64,000 bases of DNA, taken from the NCBI GenBank assembly GCA_020137815.1, contig CM035359.1, forward strand, positions 613,243-677,242, in the 5' to 3' direction. The stretch is from Hormiphora californensis (lineage: Eukaryota > Ctenophora > Tentaculata > Cydippida > Pleurobrachiidae). Both the position numbers and the translations under genes were made by a program. The notes under the pieces were generated by a model. That model worked only from the letters and a program-made list of their open reading frames with translations. It was not told the origin of the DNA and did not search any database. How positions within the stretch are numbered: position 1 is the stretch's first letter; every line of letters starts with the position of its first letter. Of this stretch, positions 1 to 39,134 are shown piece by piece.

Positions 1-640
1 CGTCTGTTTCTGTCCCTGTACCCCTCCCTCAGTCCCTCCCTCTCCTTCCCTCTCCCTCCCTCCCTCGCCTCTCTCTCCCTCTCCTTTTTATTTTGCGTCT
101 ATATTGCGTCTTTATCGATTTCGCACACATGCGGCTATAATGCGTCTATAATGCGTCTATACTGCTTCCTTTTATATGCGACAAAAATGCGTTTATAAAA
201 CGCCCAACTGCGCCTCAAATATCGCACTGTAGCCTGGAGTACGTCTAAAGTGCTTCTTTAAAAAGCACGTTTTTTATAGACGCGGCGTCTATAAAAAGCG
301 ATTTGCGTCTATAATGCGTCTATCATGCGTCTATATGGGTCTATGTAGCGTTTATGGTGCTGCTATAGTCAGTCTATAATGCGTCTATAGTGCGTCTATA
401 AGGTGATTTTGGGGTGGGTAGTGCGCCTATAATGCGGCTATACTGCGTCGCGTCTATAAAAATGCGTTTATATTGCTGTTATAATGCGTCTATATTGCGT
501 CTATAGTGCTGCTTACGAAATTGCGTCTATATTGCGTGTGTCTATAATGCGTCTATAATGCGTTTATAATGCGTTTATAATGCGTCTATAGTACGTGGGT
601 ACTGCGTCTATAGTGCGATGCCCGCAAATGCAAAATTGCC
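1..640. repeat. Degenerate TGCGTCTATAA-type minisatellite
   Basis: From about 95 to 620 the sequence is a diverged array of an 11-12 base unit close to TGCGTCTATAA, with occasional TTTATAA variants and short interruptions. The first 90 bases are CT-rich simple sequence. No coding signal is seen. Confidence 0.85.
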
Positions 641-876
641 CTAGCATTGAAGCGAGTTTGTTTTGTTATAGGTTGTCATGTCAGACTAATTACTAATATG
701 GTTTTTTACACAGATCATCAAATGTTTAGTTTTTCCATCCCCTTGTTTACCGGCCCCCGATTTACTGAGAGAATAAATCCTTTCCCTGAGCATCCCGGTA
801 AATATCCCGGTAAATCGGGGTCCAACTGCAATATCCCGGTAAATCGGGGTCGGACTGTATAATAAACTTCACGTAC
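641..876. other. Non-coding stretch with CCCGGTAAATCGGGGTC repeats
   Basis: Between about 790 and 856 the motif CCCGGTAAAT(CGGGGTC) occurs three times. Its reverse complement recurs at about 22326-22345. This looks like the end of a small dispersed repeat. It lies in the first intron of the minus-strand exon at 877-1019. Confidence 0.5.
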
Positions 877-1019
877 CTGCAGGGTGGGGAGGCGCACACG
901 CTTAGGGACATGTTACAAGATGCATCAATAACGACAAGACCAGCTCCTAGGGGCATTGTCTCGTCTTGGCAGAACACCCATTGTACGAGATATAGGAGGA
1001 ACACCCACGTTAAAGACAT
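877..1019 (-). CDS. First coding exon of a secreted or membrane protein (partial gene)
   Basis: The exon starts at the ATG complementary to 1017-1019 and encodes a classic signal peptide: a hydrophobic run MSLTWVFLLYLVQWVFC followed by a likely cleavage site before QDE. The mature part is short and cysteine-rich (three Cys within about 20 residues). The exon ends at a consensus donor, CTGCAG|GTACGT, at 877/876. The next exons must lie at lower coordinates, probably outside the window, because 1-640 is repeat. The product is not recognised. Basis: signal peptide plus splice donor; no homology is claimed. Confidence 0.5.
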
Positions 1020-1864
1020 GCTATGGAGTAAATATTATAAACAGAGAAGTGGATGACAAGGGTCTTATTTAAACTGTAAGATACGAATATATACAGGAAC
1101 GTAACCACTTAAGATAATCAAACATATAGCTAGGCCTGGGGGAAAGGGTAAGGGCTAGCAAGGTGGAGCGGAGTAATCTATTGTGCAGTAATCAGAAGTG
1201 AGAAACTAGTGTGGTGGCCTGGGTTAGCTCACGAGTCTTATCAGTCTGGGAACCGCACTAGCTGGGGTTTTAACATACATGTGACCTTTACTTAGAATTA
1301 TCATCGATTGTATGACATAACGTTTAGTTAGTTTCGCTTACCACTTATGTTAGGTTGTCAAGTTAATCAGCACGTGATTACCTGGCTGTGAAAGTGGATA
1401 TCAAAATAGAACTTCTTAAGTTAACGCTTAACAAATTGGTGTTCCGTCATATTGGCTGCCCGTAGAGCGCCGCAAAAGCGTTGTCCAAGTCGTGAAACGT
1501 CCAAGACGCACAAAAAGCATTCGATATCAGTAGAAATGTAAACTTGTAAACGTGTAGATTGCGTCGTTGGACAATTCTTTGGGCAACACTTTATGACGGA
1601 GCACCACTGTAATGAGCAACCTTCAAAATGTTCAGGTCGAGCACAGCGTTTCCAGTTTTGACCAACAGAGCAGCTCCCGTCTGGCGCCTCCTGCGCAGCG
1701 GTCATAAGAACTGCTCTGAGCAGTGATTGTCTAAACAGGTCAGGTGGTGTAGCCTGAAAATCTCATTGACCCATACAGCTACAGGCTCCAGGGCCCTAAG
1801 GCCTAACCGGGGCAGAAGAGGAAATTTTGACGCCGAGCGCCACAAAAATTTTGACAACGCGAAA
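1020..1864. other. Intergenic, mosaic repeats, no gene seen
   Basis: No coding exon could be supported. Around 1630 the phrase ATGTTCAGGTCGAGCAC occurs, which recurs at 2092 and (reversed) near 7755. This shows that the stretch is part of the same dispersed repeat mosaic. Confidence 0.5.
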
Positions 1865-2290
1865 TAGGGATCCCTAATAAAGTTGTGACTTGTCACCAAA
1901 CATGTGGTTCCCGTGGCGGCGCGGCTTCAAAATGCGCGATTGTAACTTGTCACCGCATGGTTTACGCCGCGCCGCAGCTACGCGCAGTGGGAACCACGTG
2001 CGTTTTGGTACGCGCACACGCGGTGACAAGTCACAACCGCGCCTCCGCAAGACTACAGTGACAAGTCACAACTTTATGAGCATACTCGGAAATGTTCAGG
2101 TCGAGCACATGAAGGTCGAGCACAAGGTCGAGCACAAGGTCCGGTCAATGTCAGCACTTTTTTTCGCGCTGCGGCTCAACGGCGGTTCAACGACGCGCAG
2201 TGGTCACGTAACTGGTCAGACCTTGTGCTCGACCTCGTGCTCGACCTTTCATACGACGTGCGCGCCGTGAAATCTCGCGCGAAATTCCCA
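1865..2290. mobile_element. TA-flanked MITE (GGGATCCCTAATAAAGTTGTGAC end) fused to a GGTCGAGCAC repeat element
   Basis: The left end GGGATCCCTAATAAAGTTGTGAC follows a TA. The interior (GC-rich, with GTGACAAGTCAC palindromes) is nearly identical to the element at 42787-43583. The right terminus is replaced at about 2077 by GAGCATACTCGGAAATGTTC. The same sequence, inverted and itself ending in a GGGATCCC terminus, occurs near 7755-7786. From 2098 to 2252 a GGTCGAGCACAA unit is repeated and then inverted, so this part can fold back. It matters as an empty-site reference for the nested insertion at 42876. Confidence 0.75.
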
Positions 2291-4136
2291 CAGAGTTGAT
2301 CTCCGCGTCAGCCGTTTCTCCCATCAAGTCACAGACAAACATTCGCGCCCTGGCGTCAATTTACCAAGGCAGACGGCAGCTTGCTGATGAACAAAAACAT
2401 GACATGACATTACCAAACAATGTTTGAAACTTTGAACCAGTAGCATCTTCCTTTTTTCGCCAGTGTAGGGAGTCAAATTATAAACATCTTTTAGTTATAA
2501 ATAAGGTAACAAAATTAAAAATATGATAATGAATAGCATGGTAATCAGGCATTGCCTGACAGGCAATTGATAATCATAAATATAACACACAGATCCGCAT
2601 TTTTCACATAAATTATGGGAACTATCAGTATCAGTTTCTCTATTGAGAGAAAATTGTTGATTAGCCGCATAATTAACGAGGAAGCTGTGTTTTCTCCTTC
2701 CGGCCGGATCTGGACCACTGACCAGCTTTATGAAATGAGTACTAGAGTATTCGACGGGTTTTAATTTTGATATCATATTGTAGAACGTAGCGTTGTTCTA
2801 CAATAAAACCCTATTCAGTTCGTATCCCGACCAAAAGGAGAAAACACAACTTTCACAGTTACTTTACACCCATGAAATCTACATGTCCTCTCACCTCGAC
2901 AGCTCATCACAGCCACAATCACAGCCCGTATGTCGTATGACTCTTCTTATAAGCTTCGAGTATTTTAGAATATAGAGTCCATGGCCTTTTTATGGTCTTT
3001 GTAGAGTCAAATCTTTATTAATACCAGATCCAATGTCATCGTAAGTCAGAGCAGCCACGTCATTACGCCAATAATTAATAAGCCGGCTTCATTAGACACT
3101 AGCGATCCCCTTGAACTGTACTGCACTTGCACTTGTAGTCCTCTATATATATATTTTGTAGTCCTCCACATATAGTTTTGCACTAGCAGCTCCTTCAGTT
3201 ACTGAAATGGAAAAAACATAGCGAGATAGAGTTCCAGCCCCCTGGTAACAAATATAATAGAGCGAGGAATGTATCTTTTCAGAGCGGGAAAAGTGAAAAT
3301 ACTCGGAGAGTTCTGCTCTACTACATCAATCAAGCTTGTACAATTCTTTTTCTGTCTACTCTGACTTTAACGAGACTTACCAATTTCTATCGCACAGGGT
3401 TAATTTAAATATCGTGTACTGGTCCTGGGCTTTTTGTCAGCTTTGTGCTTGTTATGAGGCGATCCCATATACTATCTGGTCATATTCCAAACAAATAGAT
3501 ATCACTGTCTCGACCCTGCATGAGGAGAGAATATATCAGTAGTCAGTACAAAGGATGGGAGCAGGTTTAGGGACATCCAACATCTATTTAGTTTTTTTAT
3601 CGGTTGTTGGGACGTGGAGAGGTAGGGCCTAATGAAGAGATTAGATATCAGTACGGAGGTTGGGAGCAGGTTTTAGGAAATCCTACATTTATCTACTGTC
3701 ATCATCTTTTTAGATATACCTTACTCTCGATTTTTAAGAAACGCTTTAGTGAGAAACTTTTTTATAAGAAACTTTTCAAATGTAAATCACACAATTCAGA
3801 GACACCGCAACAAAATAGAACACCCCCAACTTGTTTAGTTTCTTGATATAGAAGAAATTCTTTTTGTTTTTGGATTGCTTACACTTGAAGTTTCCTAGAA
3901 AAAAGTTTCTTATTGAAAAGTTTCTTGAAATATGAGAGCTTAATTAACGAGAGTAAGGTTTTCTCCGCTGATGTGGGGTACTGGGTAGGGCCTAAATTAG
4001 ATCGCCTAATTTAGAGATTACAAATCAGTTCATGGTGACCCACACATGCTCACCCTTCACACAGACACCCCACACAAACATCCACTACTACCACACCCCT
4101 CCCCCCTCCGCATCCCCCTCCCTTCCCAAACCCAGA
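2291..4136. other. Intergenic sequence, nothing recognised
   Basis: No exon could be supported. A small inverted repeat (TTGTAGAAC...GTTCTACAA) lies at about 2780-2803. A phrase GGGAGCAGGTTT(T)AGG is repeated at about 3557 and 3661. AGAAACTTTT occurs in both orientations between 3740 and 3930. These suggest decayed small transposons. Confidence 0.4.
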
Positions 4137-4795
4137 ATCTCCATCTCCATCTCCATCTCCATCTCCATCTCCATCTCCATCTCCATCTCCATCTCCATCT
4201 CCATCTCCATCTCCATCTCCATCTCCATCTCCATCTCCATCTCCATCTCCATCTCCATCTCCATCTCCATCTCCATCTCCATCTCCATCTCCATCTCCAT
4301 CTCCATCTCCATCTCCATCTCCATCTCCATCTCCATCTCCATCTCCATCTCCATCTCCATCTCCATCTCCATCTCCATCTCCATCTCCATCTCCATCTCC
4401 ATCTCCATCTCCATCTCCATCTCCATCTCCATCTCCATCTCCATCTCCATCTCCATCTCCATCTCCATCTCCATCTCCATCTCCATCTCCATCTCCATCT
4501 CCATCTCCATCTCCATCTCCATCTCCATCTCCATCTCCATCTCCATCTCCATCTCCATCTCCATCTCCATCTCCATCTCCATCTCCATCTCCATCTCCAT
4601 CTCCATCTCCATCTCCATCTCCATCTCCATCTCCATCTCCATCTCCATCTCCATCTCCATCTCCATCTCCATCTCCATCTCCATCTCCATCTCCATCTCC
4701 ATCTCCATCTCCATCTCCATCTCCATCTCCATCTCCATCTCCATCTCCATCTCCATCTCCATCTCCATCTCCATCTCCATCTCCATCTCCATATT
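4137..4795. repeat. (CCATCT)n hexanucleotide microsatellite, about 110 copies
   Basis: About 655 bases of almost uninterrupted CCATCT units. The apparent open frames on both strands (Ser-Ile, His-Leu, Asp-Gly, Trp-Arg, Met-Glu dipeptides) are artefacts of the repeat. The array then degrades into an 8-base CTCTCCAT register. Confidence 0.97.
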
Positions 4796-5413
4796 CCATC
4801 TCCATCTCCATCTCCATCTCTGCATCTCTGCATCTCTCCATCTCTCCATCTCTCCATCTCTCCATCTCTCCACATCTCTCCATCTCTCCATCTCTCCATC
4901 TCTCTCCATCTCTCCATCTCTCCATCTCTCCATCTCTCCATCTCCATAGTCCATCTCCATCTCTCCATCTCTCTATCTCTTCATATCCATCTCTCCATCT
5001 CCATGCAAAACGCACATTCATGACTAGAGACAGATAAACGTAATTGAAGCGAAGAAAAGAAATGGTAGTTGGGTGGCGCCCTTGTTGGGACAGCTCTGCT
5101 TCCCAGCTGTTCGACACAGGGAGGACTCTCTCCATCTCTCCATCTCTCCATCTCTCCATCCCTTAATCTCTCAATCTCTCTATCTCTCTATCTCTCTATC
5201 TCTCCATCCCTTAATCTTTCAATCTCTCTATCTCTCTATCTCTCCATCTCTCTATCTCTTCATATCCATCTCTCCATCTCCATGCAAAACGCACATTCAT
5301 GACTAGAGAATAGAGATAGATAAACGTAATTGAAGCGAAGAAAAGAAATGGTAGTTGGGTGGCGCCCTTGTTGGGACAGCTCTGCTTCCCAGCTGTTCGA
5401 CACAGGGAGGACT
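4796..5413. repeat. CTCTCCAT array and a ~170-bp direct duplication
   Basis: Degenerate CTCTCCAT units run to about 5005. A unit containing the end of the CT array plus unique sequence (CCATGCAAAACGCACATTC ... CACAGGGAGGACTC) is present at about 4962-5126 and again at about 5242-5413. The second copy has a small insertion (AATAGAG). This is a recent tandem segmental duplication. Confidence 0.85.
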
Positions 5414-5773
5414 CATGAAGAAAAGAAAGCCAATTAGACATAAATGGGTGATTCAAAGATGACGTCCACTGTCCAGGAGTAGGGGAGGGGCCAGGGGAGG
5501 TAGCCGGCGGACCTTACCTGGAGTTATGAGTAAAGTCAAAGCTATAATTTTAGTGAATATCCTCAAGCTCCTCCATCATGATAGTAAACACCTCCAACTG
5601 CTTCTGGGATTCTAGTTTTACTAATTTATCCTGTTTTTTTTCATTTTTACAAACATCCTAAATGGAAAGGGTGGCTTTCACATCGGTAAGCGGTAAATGT
5701 TAGGCCCTAACTTGGTATAGGACGTTCTGGTACATTTAATATGGTAAACCTCAACCCAACCCAATCGGTACCC
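5414..5773. other. Intergenic, nothing recognised
   Basis: Low-information sequence between the microsatellite duplication and the foldback element. No coding or structural signal was found. Confidence 0.5.
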
Positions 5774-7404
5774 ACCCGCAGTACCAATACCTCCTGTACC
5801 AATACCTCCAGTACCGAATAGGTACTGGACGTATTGGTACAGAGGGCAGAAAGGAGGGGTCAAATGCCCTGTGTACCAACGATAGGTTAATGAGATCTCG
5901 TTGGTACACAGGGCATTTGACCCCCCTATTTCACCCTCTGTACCAACGAGTACATACCAACCGTACCAATATGACATTCATGGTGAATAGTATGTAAAAA
6001 TACTGTTCAATTGGAAATGTATTTAGCTGAATGGTAGTTGCATAGATCTCGAACTTGGGTTAATTCATTGCCAGAGAATTGCTATTAACCAGCACGACTC
6101 CAAACCGATCCGGTATCATTGTGATATGTGAAATTATGTTGGAACCATGTCATGGATGTAGGTGTGATGGGATAGGAGTAAGAAATGAGCTCCTCTCCTC
6201 CGTTTCGTAGTGTTCTGTTGTCCTCAAACGAGCCTTGCAGCCTTGGGTCCGTTTTTTGTTGCAGTACCAGTATACCACTAACGTTTTTTGTTGCAGTACC
6301 ACTAACGCTCCTGACTTTAGTGCTCTTGGTCTCCCGTCTCTCACAAAAAGTTGTCCCCCAACGGCTAATTGCTTCCCACCGCTATTTCCAAGAACGACAT
6401 TAACAGTATCGTCTTGCGGAAGTACTTCTTCAACTGAAAGATGAAGTTGTTTAATTCAACTGTAACTGCAGTAGCTAACTGTGCCACATAAAGTGAGAGC
6501 GCCTTTGCTATTACACGAAGACCAAGCCCCAATCGGCCATCTCGTATTGCTAATTGGAGTTACACACTGCAACCCGAGGAGCTGTACGCTAACACCAAGT
6601 CCAACTAACCGAAGCTAAGGGCGTATGCTATGGGGGAGGGTGGATTCAAATTGGAGTGATAAGAAAGTAAACACTTACGATGTTCGTTAGCGGCAGAAGT
6701 AGCAGAATAATCATTTGAAATCGGCACTGAAGGTGATTCAGCATCTAACTCCAAAATCGATGCAACGTCAAAAGTAGGGCTAGGATTGACTGTACCGCTT
6801 ACTTAGGCTATCATAATCAGCAAACTGGGAAGGCGGTTCAATGATACCGGATCGCGTCTAGTCAATATTGTGACATGGTTCCAATATAATTTCACATATC
6901 ACAATGATACCGGATCACGTCTAGTCCAATTTTATACAGTTAATTAGCTTTGAAGTCGAGCTGGTTAATAGCAATTCTATTGCAATGAGTTAACCCAAGT
7001 TCGAGATCTATGCAACTCGCATTCGGCTAAATACATTTCCAATTAAACAGTATTTTTACATACTATTCACCTAGTTGTCTCATATAAGACCGTCCTCTTC
7101 GCACCTGGCGGCTACGTGAGGCCGGTGCGAAGAGGACGGTCTTATATGAGCACCGAGGTTGCCCGGTGTACAGTCAGTGTCTGCCAATATTCACCATGAA
7201 TGTCATATTGGTACGGTTGGTATGTACTCGTTGGTACAGAGGGTGAAATAGGGGGGTCAAATGCCCTGTGTACCAACGAGATCTCATTAACCTATCGTTG
7301 GTACACAGGGCATTTGACCCCTCCTTTCTGCCCTCTGTACCAATACGTCCAGTACCTATTCGGTACTGGAGGTATTGGTACAGGAGGTATTGGTACTGCG
7401 GGTG
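5774..7404. mobile_element. Foldback element with ~390-bp inverted arms
   Basis: The left arm (about 5774-6165) and right arm (about 6865-7404) are near-perfect reverse complements. Ends read ACCCGCAGTACCAATACC and GGTATTGGTACTGCGGGT. The arms are rich in internal TTGGTAC motifs. The ~700-bp centre (6166-6864) has no transposase-like ORF, so this is a non-autonomous DNA element. The right arm is interrupted by a 117-bp insertion at 7071. Apparent ORFs in the two arms are mirror images of the same repeat. Confidence 0.85.
7071..7187. mobile_element. 117-bp hairpin insertion inside the foldback arm
   Basis: Comparison with the intact left arm shows an exact 117-bp insertion flanked by a 7-bp duplication TATTCAC (7064-7070 and 7188-7194). 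It contains a perfect 26-bp inverted repeat, 7079-7104 paired with 7125-7150, with a 20-base loop. Its outer motif CTCATATAAGACCGTC is related to GTCTTATATGAGAC near 14086 and to TCTCACAAAAGAC near 47238. Confidence 0.85.
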
Positions 7405-7790
7405 TGATTCACCCAATCGACAACCGGCCTAACAGAGGTCAGGGACATACAAAAGATAGAGAGGGAGGGAGAGAGAGAGAGAGAGGGAGAGAGAGAGAGA
7501 GACAGAGAGAGACAGAGAGAGACAGAGAGAGGTCATTGGTCAAGCACGAGATCAAGCACGAGGTCGAGCACGAGGTCGAGCACAAGGTCAGCACAAGGTC
7601 TGGGCACGGTCGTGGAGAAGGTCTGCGATGAAATGAACAGATTCCAGACATTTTAATCTATTTTTCAAACTCGCGCGGCTCATCAATGTGACTTACCTGA
7701 TTTTGATTTGCGCGTGACTGTGCACTACCTGTGTTCTCGACCTGTGCACTACCTGAACATTTCCGAGTATGCTCATTAGGGATCCCTATT
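7405..7790. repeat. (GA)n tract, GGTCGAGCAC tandem repeat and a GGGATCCC element end
   Basis: GA-rich simple sequence at about 7457-7530. A 10-12 base GGTCGAGCACAA-type unit is repeated five or six times at about 7535-7600. A GAGTATGCTCATTAGGGATCCC terminus lies at about 7766-7786. This matches the chimeric right side of the element at 1865-2290. Confidence 0.7.
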
Positions 7791-8991
7791 TTGAAACGCA
7801 AACAACTTTTTTTAAAGATCCGATCATGATTGTTTTGCGCGGCGTCAAATGCAGCGCATAAAGTAATTTTCTCGCGTGCAACGTAATTAAACATACCGCG
7901 GCAGCACTGTTCCAAAATCTATTTTTAAAATTGATTCGATTAAAAAATCGCGTCGTGGTTTGTGTGTTTTTTCAAAATGGCAAAAAAATCTGACTTGGTC
8001 CTTGAAAAGCGCTGCCTTATCCCGTGCTGCCAGGAGCGTTAGCCAAGCTTGGCCCCCTCGATCCCTTGCAGGGCCCATGCCCCCTTCCCACGCTCAGCCC
8101 ATGGGTCCTGATCGCCCGGCGGGACTGCTCCCTGCTCGTGTCACCCTGCCTATTTAAATCATTAATACTACTTATGATAATACCCTATCTTAACTTATTA
8201 CTATTCCTGTGTCATGCGTGACTCTGTGTCTGTGTTTTTTACGGTCATGCTTGTTTGTGTGAGTGTGTTTTTGTGTGTTTGTGTGTGTGTATGTGTGTGT
8301 ACTGTATACTTTTGGGTATGAGCATGTATGTGAGGGTAATTTCTATTTTTCTATTTATTTTTAAATCTGTTTTAACTGTACAGCATAATTTGACTCAGCG
8401 ACTATACTAATTTATTATACTATGCTATATTTAGCTGTTCTGCATCTTCCCTACCCCTAGTTATCCCCTAGTTAATCATCTAAGTATCTACCCTTATTTA
8501 ACTATCTATCTATCAACTTACTATTTATTATTACAGTACCTAATCTATAATATATAAATACCCCTTGGACTTTTGAATCGGCATCAGCATAACATGGACT
8601 TTTTACCGGACAACCGTTTAATTACTCGCTAAAAGGAGTGTCAATATGTATACAATTGTTATTGTTATATGTATTGAATTAGATTGAATAAATAATAAAA
8701 TCACCCTGCCCGCTGACAGTTGCTGTCGCCCCTTGCCTGGCTAGACTGTGTTTCGGGCGCCCCGAAATGTAAAGGGAGGGTTAGAACATAACAAGTCGCC
8801 CCGACCCTGGACGCACAGGGAAACGCAGGAAAAACGGCAGAAACATTTATATTAACAGTTTATTGCTGGTTTATCAGAGAAATCTGTACCAAAAAAACCG
8901 TGGATTAGAAAGGGATATTAGCACTGCACCCGACTTATCCTAAAAAAGTGGCCTTGCTTGCAATATCTAACTCCTTACTCCCTCCCTGTAG
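7791..8991. other. Repeat-derived sequence upstream of the tetraspanin gene
   Basis: GAAAAGCGCTGCCTTATCC at about 8005 recurs inverted near 42718. CCTGGCTAGACTGTGTTTCG near 8737 recurs as CCTAGCTAGACTGTGTTTCG near 47473. A TG-rich stretch (8220-8300) and AATAAATAATAAAATC near 8687 resemble the 3' tail of a retroposon. No reverse transcriptase is visible. A good 3' splice site (CTCCCTCCCTGTAG) ends at 8991, so a 5' UTR exon may lie upstream. Confidence 0.45.
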
Positions 8992-8999
8992 AGGCAGTC

Positions 9000-20288
<11,289 letters not shown>

Positions 20289-20881
20289 ATTGCTAGAAAC
20301 ACTTTCAGAAACACTACTTTCACTTTCAGAAACACTACTTTCACTTTCACTTTCAGAAACACTACTTTCACTTTCGGTTTCACTTTTAATCGGTGTGGAT
20401 TATATCACGTGTTTGTGTGTAATTGCGGCTGTGTGTGATCGGGTTTAGAGGATATTGTGTGACTGTGTGAGGTGTGATACTGAGCAATATATAATTTAAC
20501 GTTGTGTGCAACTTTTCTAATTTTCAAAATGGAAGACGTGTGTGTTACTTTGCGTGTGATGTTTCTACCTATAGAGTGCAGGGTTTAGTAGCATATCTTA
20601 TTGATTAGTTAATTAATTAATTGATTCTCTGCTATCAGCTGGAGATTCTGTTTTACGTTACCAGGCAACTGTTTACATTTTTGTTGCCTGGCAACTTAGA
20701 TCATGTTTTGGTTCAAAAATTAGAAACCAAAACATGTTTGAACATGACAGGGAAGACTCCCAATTCCTCTCTCTCTCTCTCCTCAACAAAGTATTTAACA
20801 CACCCTCCTCCCTTCTCAGATAATGATCCTGATAATGACAAGTAAATTCAGGACAACTCTTGAGGATGAGGATTACAGTTA
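20289..20881. promoter_or_regulatory. Tetraspanin 3' region with IRF-like and X-box-like motifs
   Basis: At 20293-20375 a TTTCACTTTC / TTTCAGAAACACTAC unit repeats. On the minus strand this reads GAAAGTGAAAGTGAAA, the interferon-regulatory-factor type of site. At 20657-20669 and 20683-20695 are GTTACCAGGCAAC and GTTGCCTGGCAAC, matching the RFX X-box with a one-base spacer. Function is inferred only from motif shape. Confidence 0.35.
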
Positions 20882-21643
20882 CTAACGGGTGACAACTAAA
20901 AATTGTCCCTAATTCAAAACGGCTGTATAAATTTTTTCTTTTGAGATACAGCTTCGGGCTAGTGATAGAACGATTTTTCAGACAATTTTGAATCGGAATA
21001 ACATACCGGCAAAGTCTAAAAATTTCATTTTCATTGCGATATCGCATCATTTCCTCTTGTCCCTCCAAAGCATGTAGTACGGAGATTTGAAATTTCTATG
21101 TTATCAGAAACGACCTTCCCGATGAGATAGAATTCTCAAAATTGGAAGTCTAGTCGTTCATGCCATAACCAACATAACTGCCAAGTTTGAAAATTTCAGC
21201 TCATTAGGAAGTTGGTTTTCCGCGTCATTAATGTTTCAAGAGATTGTCGAAATGGCGATTTCTCAAATTACCTGTAAACACCGCTTTGTTACAGAAGATT
21301 CTGATCAGGAAATTGAGATTAACGGAGTTTGAAACAATGTTAATTTCGTTCAAAATGGTCTGAAAAATCATTCTGTCGCTATCCCGAAGCTGTATCTCAA
21401 ACAGAACATGCGCTAGAGGTGCTAGAAGATTGTGTAGATTTCACGTACTTCATGCTTTGGTGGGGCAAGAGGAAATGATGCGATATCGCAATGAAAATGA
21501 ACTTTTTAGTCTTCGCCGTTATGTTACTCCGATTTAAAATTGTCTGAAAAATCGTTCTATCGCTGGCCCGAAGCTGTATCTCAAAAGGGAAAAATTCTAC
21601 AGCCGTTTTAAATTAGGGACAATTTTTAGTTGTCACCCGTTAG
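20882..21643. mobile_element. Foldback transposon with ~220-bp terminal inverted repeats
   Basis: Termini are CTAACGGGTGACAACTAAAA and its exact complement. The arms (about 20882-21105 and 21415-21643) match closely, including GCGATATCGCATCATTTCCTC. The centre (21106-21414) holds a further partial arm repeat (CCCGAAGCTGTATCTCAAA). A TA at both ends suggests a TA target. No transposase was seen. The 131-residue ORF in the left arm is a mirror of the right arm, not a gene. Confidence 0.85.
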
Positions 21644-22884
21644 TAGGGATGTGTTCTATACCCCCCTTTGCATTTGTAATTGTGCGGTGAGACGAGCAAG
21701 GAATCCCATGAATCAACGGTCGCTATGGGAACCAGAAGTCGAGCGTTGTCCCTGCTAAGTGCTTAGTGGGTCGATGGTTTAGGGTTAACCCGAAATAAAC
21801 AAAAACTAAAAACAGTTATACAGGATATTTTATCAGCTACGGTTAAATAGAGTGCATAATTTTGTAAATACTATTGTTTTTCCTACGAGAGCGCTTAAAT
21901 CGGCCATTTTGTTATGTTAATTAGCTGATTAAATTACCAAGAAGTGATCAATTTATCATGTGTGAGAAGAGTTAAATACAATATGCAATTAAAATTAAAT
22001 AGCATGTACAATAAAATGTAGATTAAAGTACTTTCGTAATCTAATGTACAAATCAAACAGTGAGCTAGTTAAAGAATTATTTAAAAAAATCATTTATGAA
22101 TCTCATTCTGGCGCCGCCAAACCCCATTTTGATTCTTTAGCGCTCATATCGGGTCGGCGCTGCCAGACAGGTATGGCGTGTGTGTGTTAATGTTAGTGTA
22201 AATAGCAAAAAACAGTAGAACAATATATTATGAGGGTGATTCTTGTAACTTGATAACGTTTTCCTTGAGGTTCTTTAAACCTTACTTTTTTAATTCGATA
22301 ATACCGAAAAATTACACATATAGTGGGACCCCGATTTACCGGGATACTCGACCCTGGGGAAGCGGTTTGCCTTGTTGAGTAAGGGTGGAACTTAACAAGG
22401 CTTGCCTATAGGTGATACATCGGGGTCAGGGGTCCCTCTTTCAGGGGAGAGATGGTTGATAGAGGAGCGGATTACAGGAGTACCCTTCACAATTCGATAG
22501 AGATCAGTGATCACATGACTTTCTGCCCCTATGTGATTGCACCCCCCCTCCTTCGACACTTGCCTGGCGGTGCTAGACCCCGTTTTCATTCTCCGAGCCT
22601 ATGCTATTGCTAGCGTGTGACAGTTCGCTCAGATTGGGTCGGCACCGCCAGGCAACATTTAGTAAAGTTGACTCCAATTTCGTGTTAATAAATTAAAAGT
22701 TAAAACACCAGGATAAAATAACTTCAGTTGTCACACTAATCACACTGTTGTCCCATAGTTTCAACTCCATAAAAAGATGCCAACTTGTAAATCCAATGTT
22801 CCTGAAAACTCCAAACTCTCCCTGATCCTCACTGTGCAGTAAAAAGAGAGGGTGTCAGGATGGAAAGTCCCCCATTACTTCCTC
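21644..22884. other. Intergenic region between convergent tetraspanin and TSR1, with two small MITEs
   Basis: Two related miniature elements lie here. One is at 22107-22167 with ends TCTGGCGCCGCC / GGCGCTGCCAGA. The other is at 22561-22654 with perfect 13-bp ends TGCCTGGCGGTGC / GCACCGCCAGGCA. Both enclose CCCC(A/G)TTTT(G/C)ATTCT and GGGTCGGC. A GACCCCGATTTACCGGGATA phrase near 22326 is shared (inverted) with about 815-855. Confidence 0.65.

Positions 22885-39134
<16,250 letters not shown>

Noticed and set aside
4032-5159. Long ORFs (about 290-370 codons) on both strands over the CCATCT array
   Set aside because: Dipeptide repeats in several frames on both strands; a pure hexanucleotide microsatellite, not genes.
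5678-7631. ORFs with the WYGWYVLVGTEGE sequence at two places
   Set aside because: Same sequence in opposite arms of one inverted repeat.
20673-21068. 131-codon ORF on the minus strand
   Set aside because: Lies in one arm of the foldback element and is mirrored in the other arm; no homology recognised.
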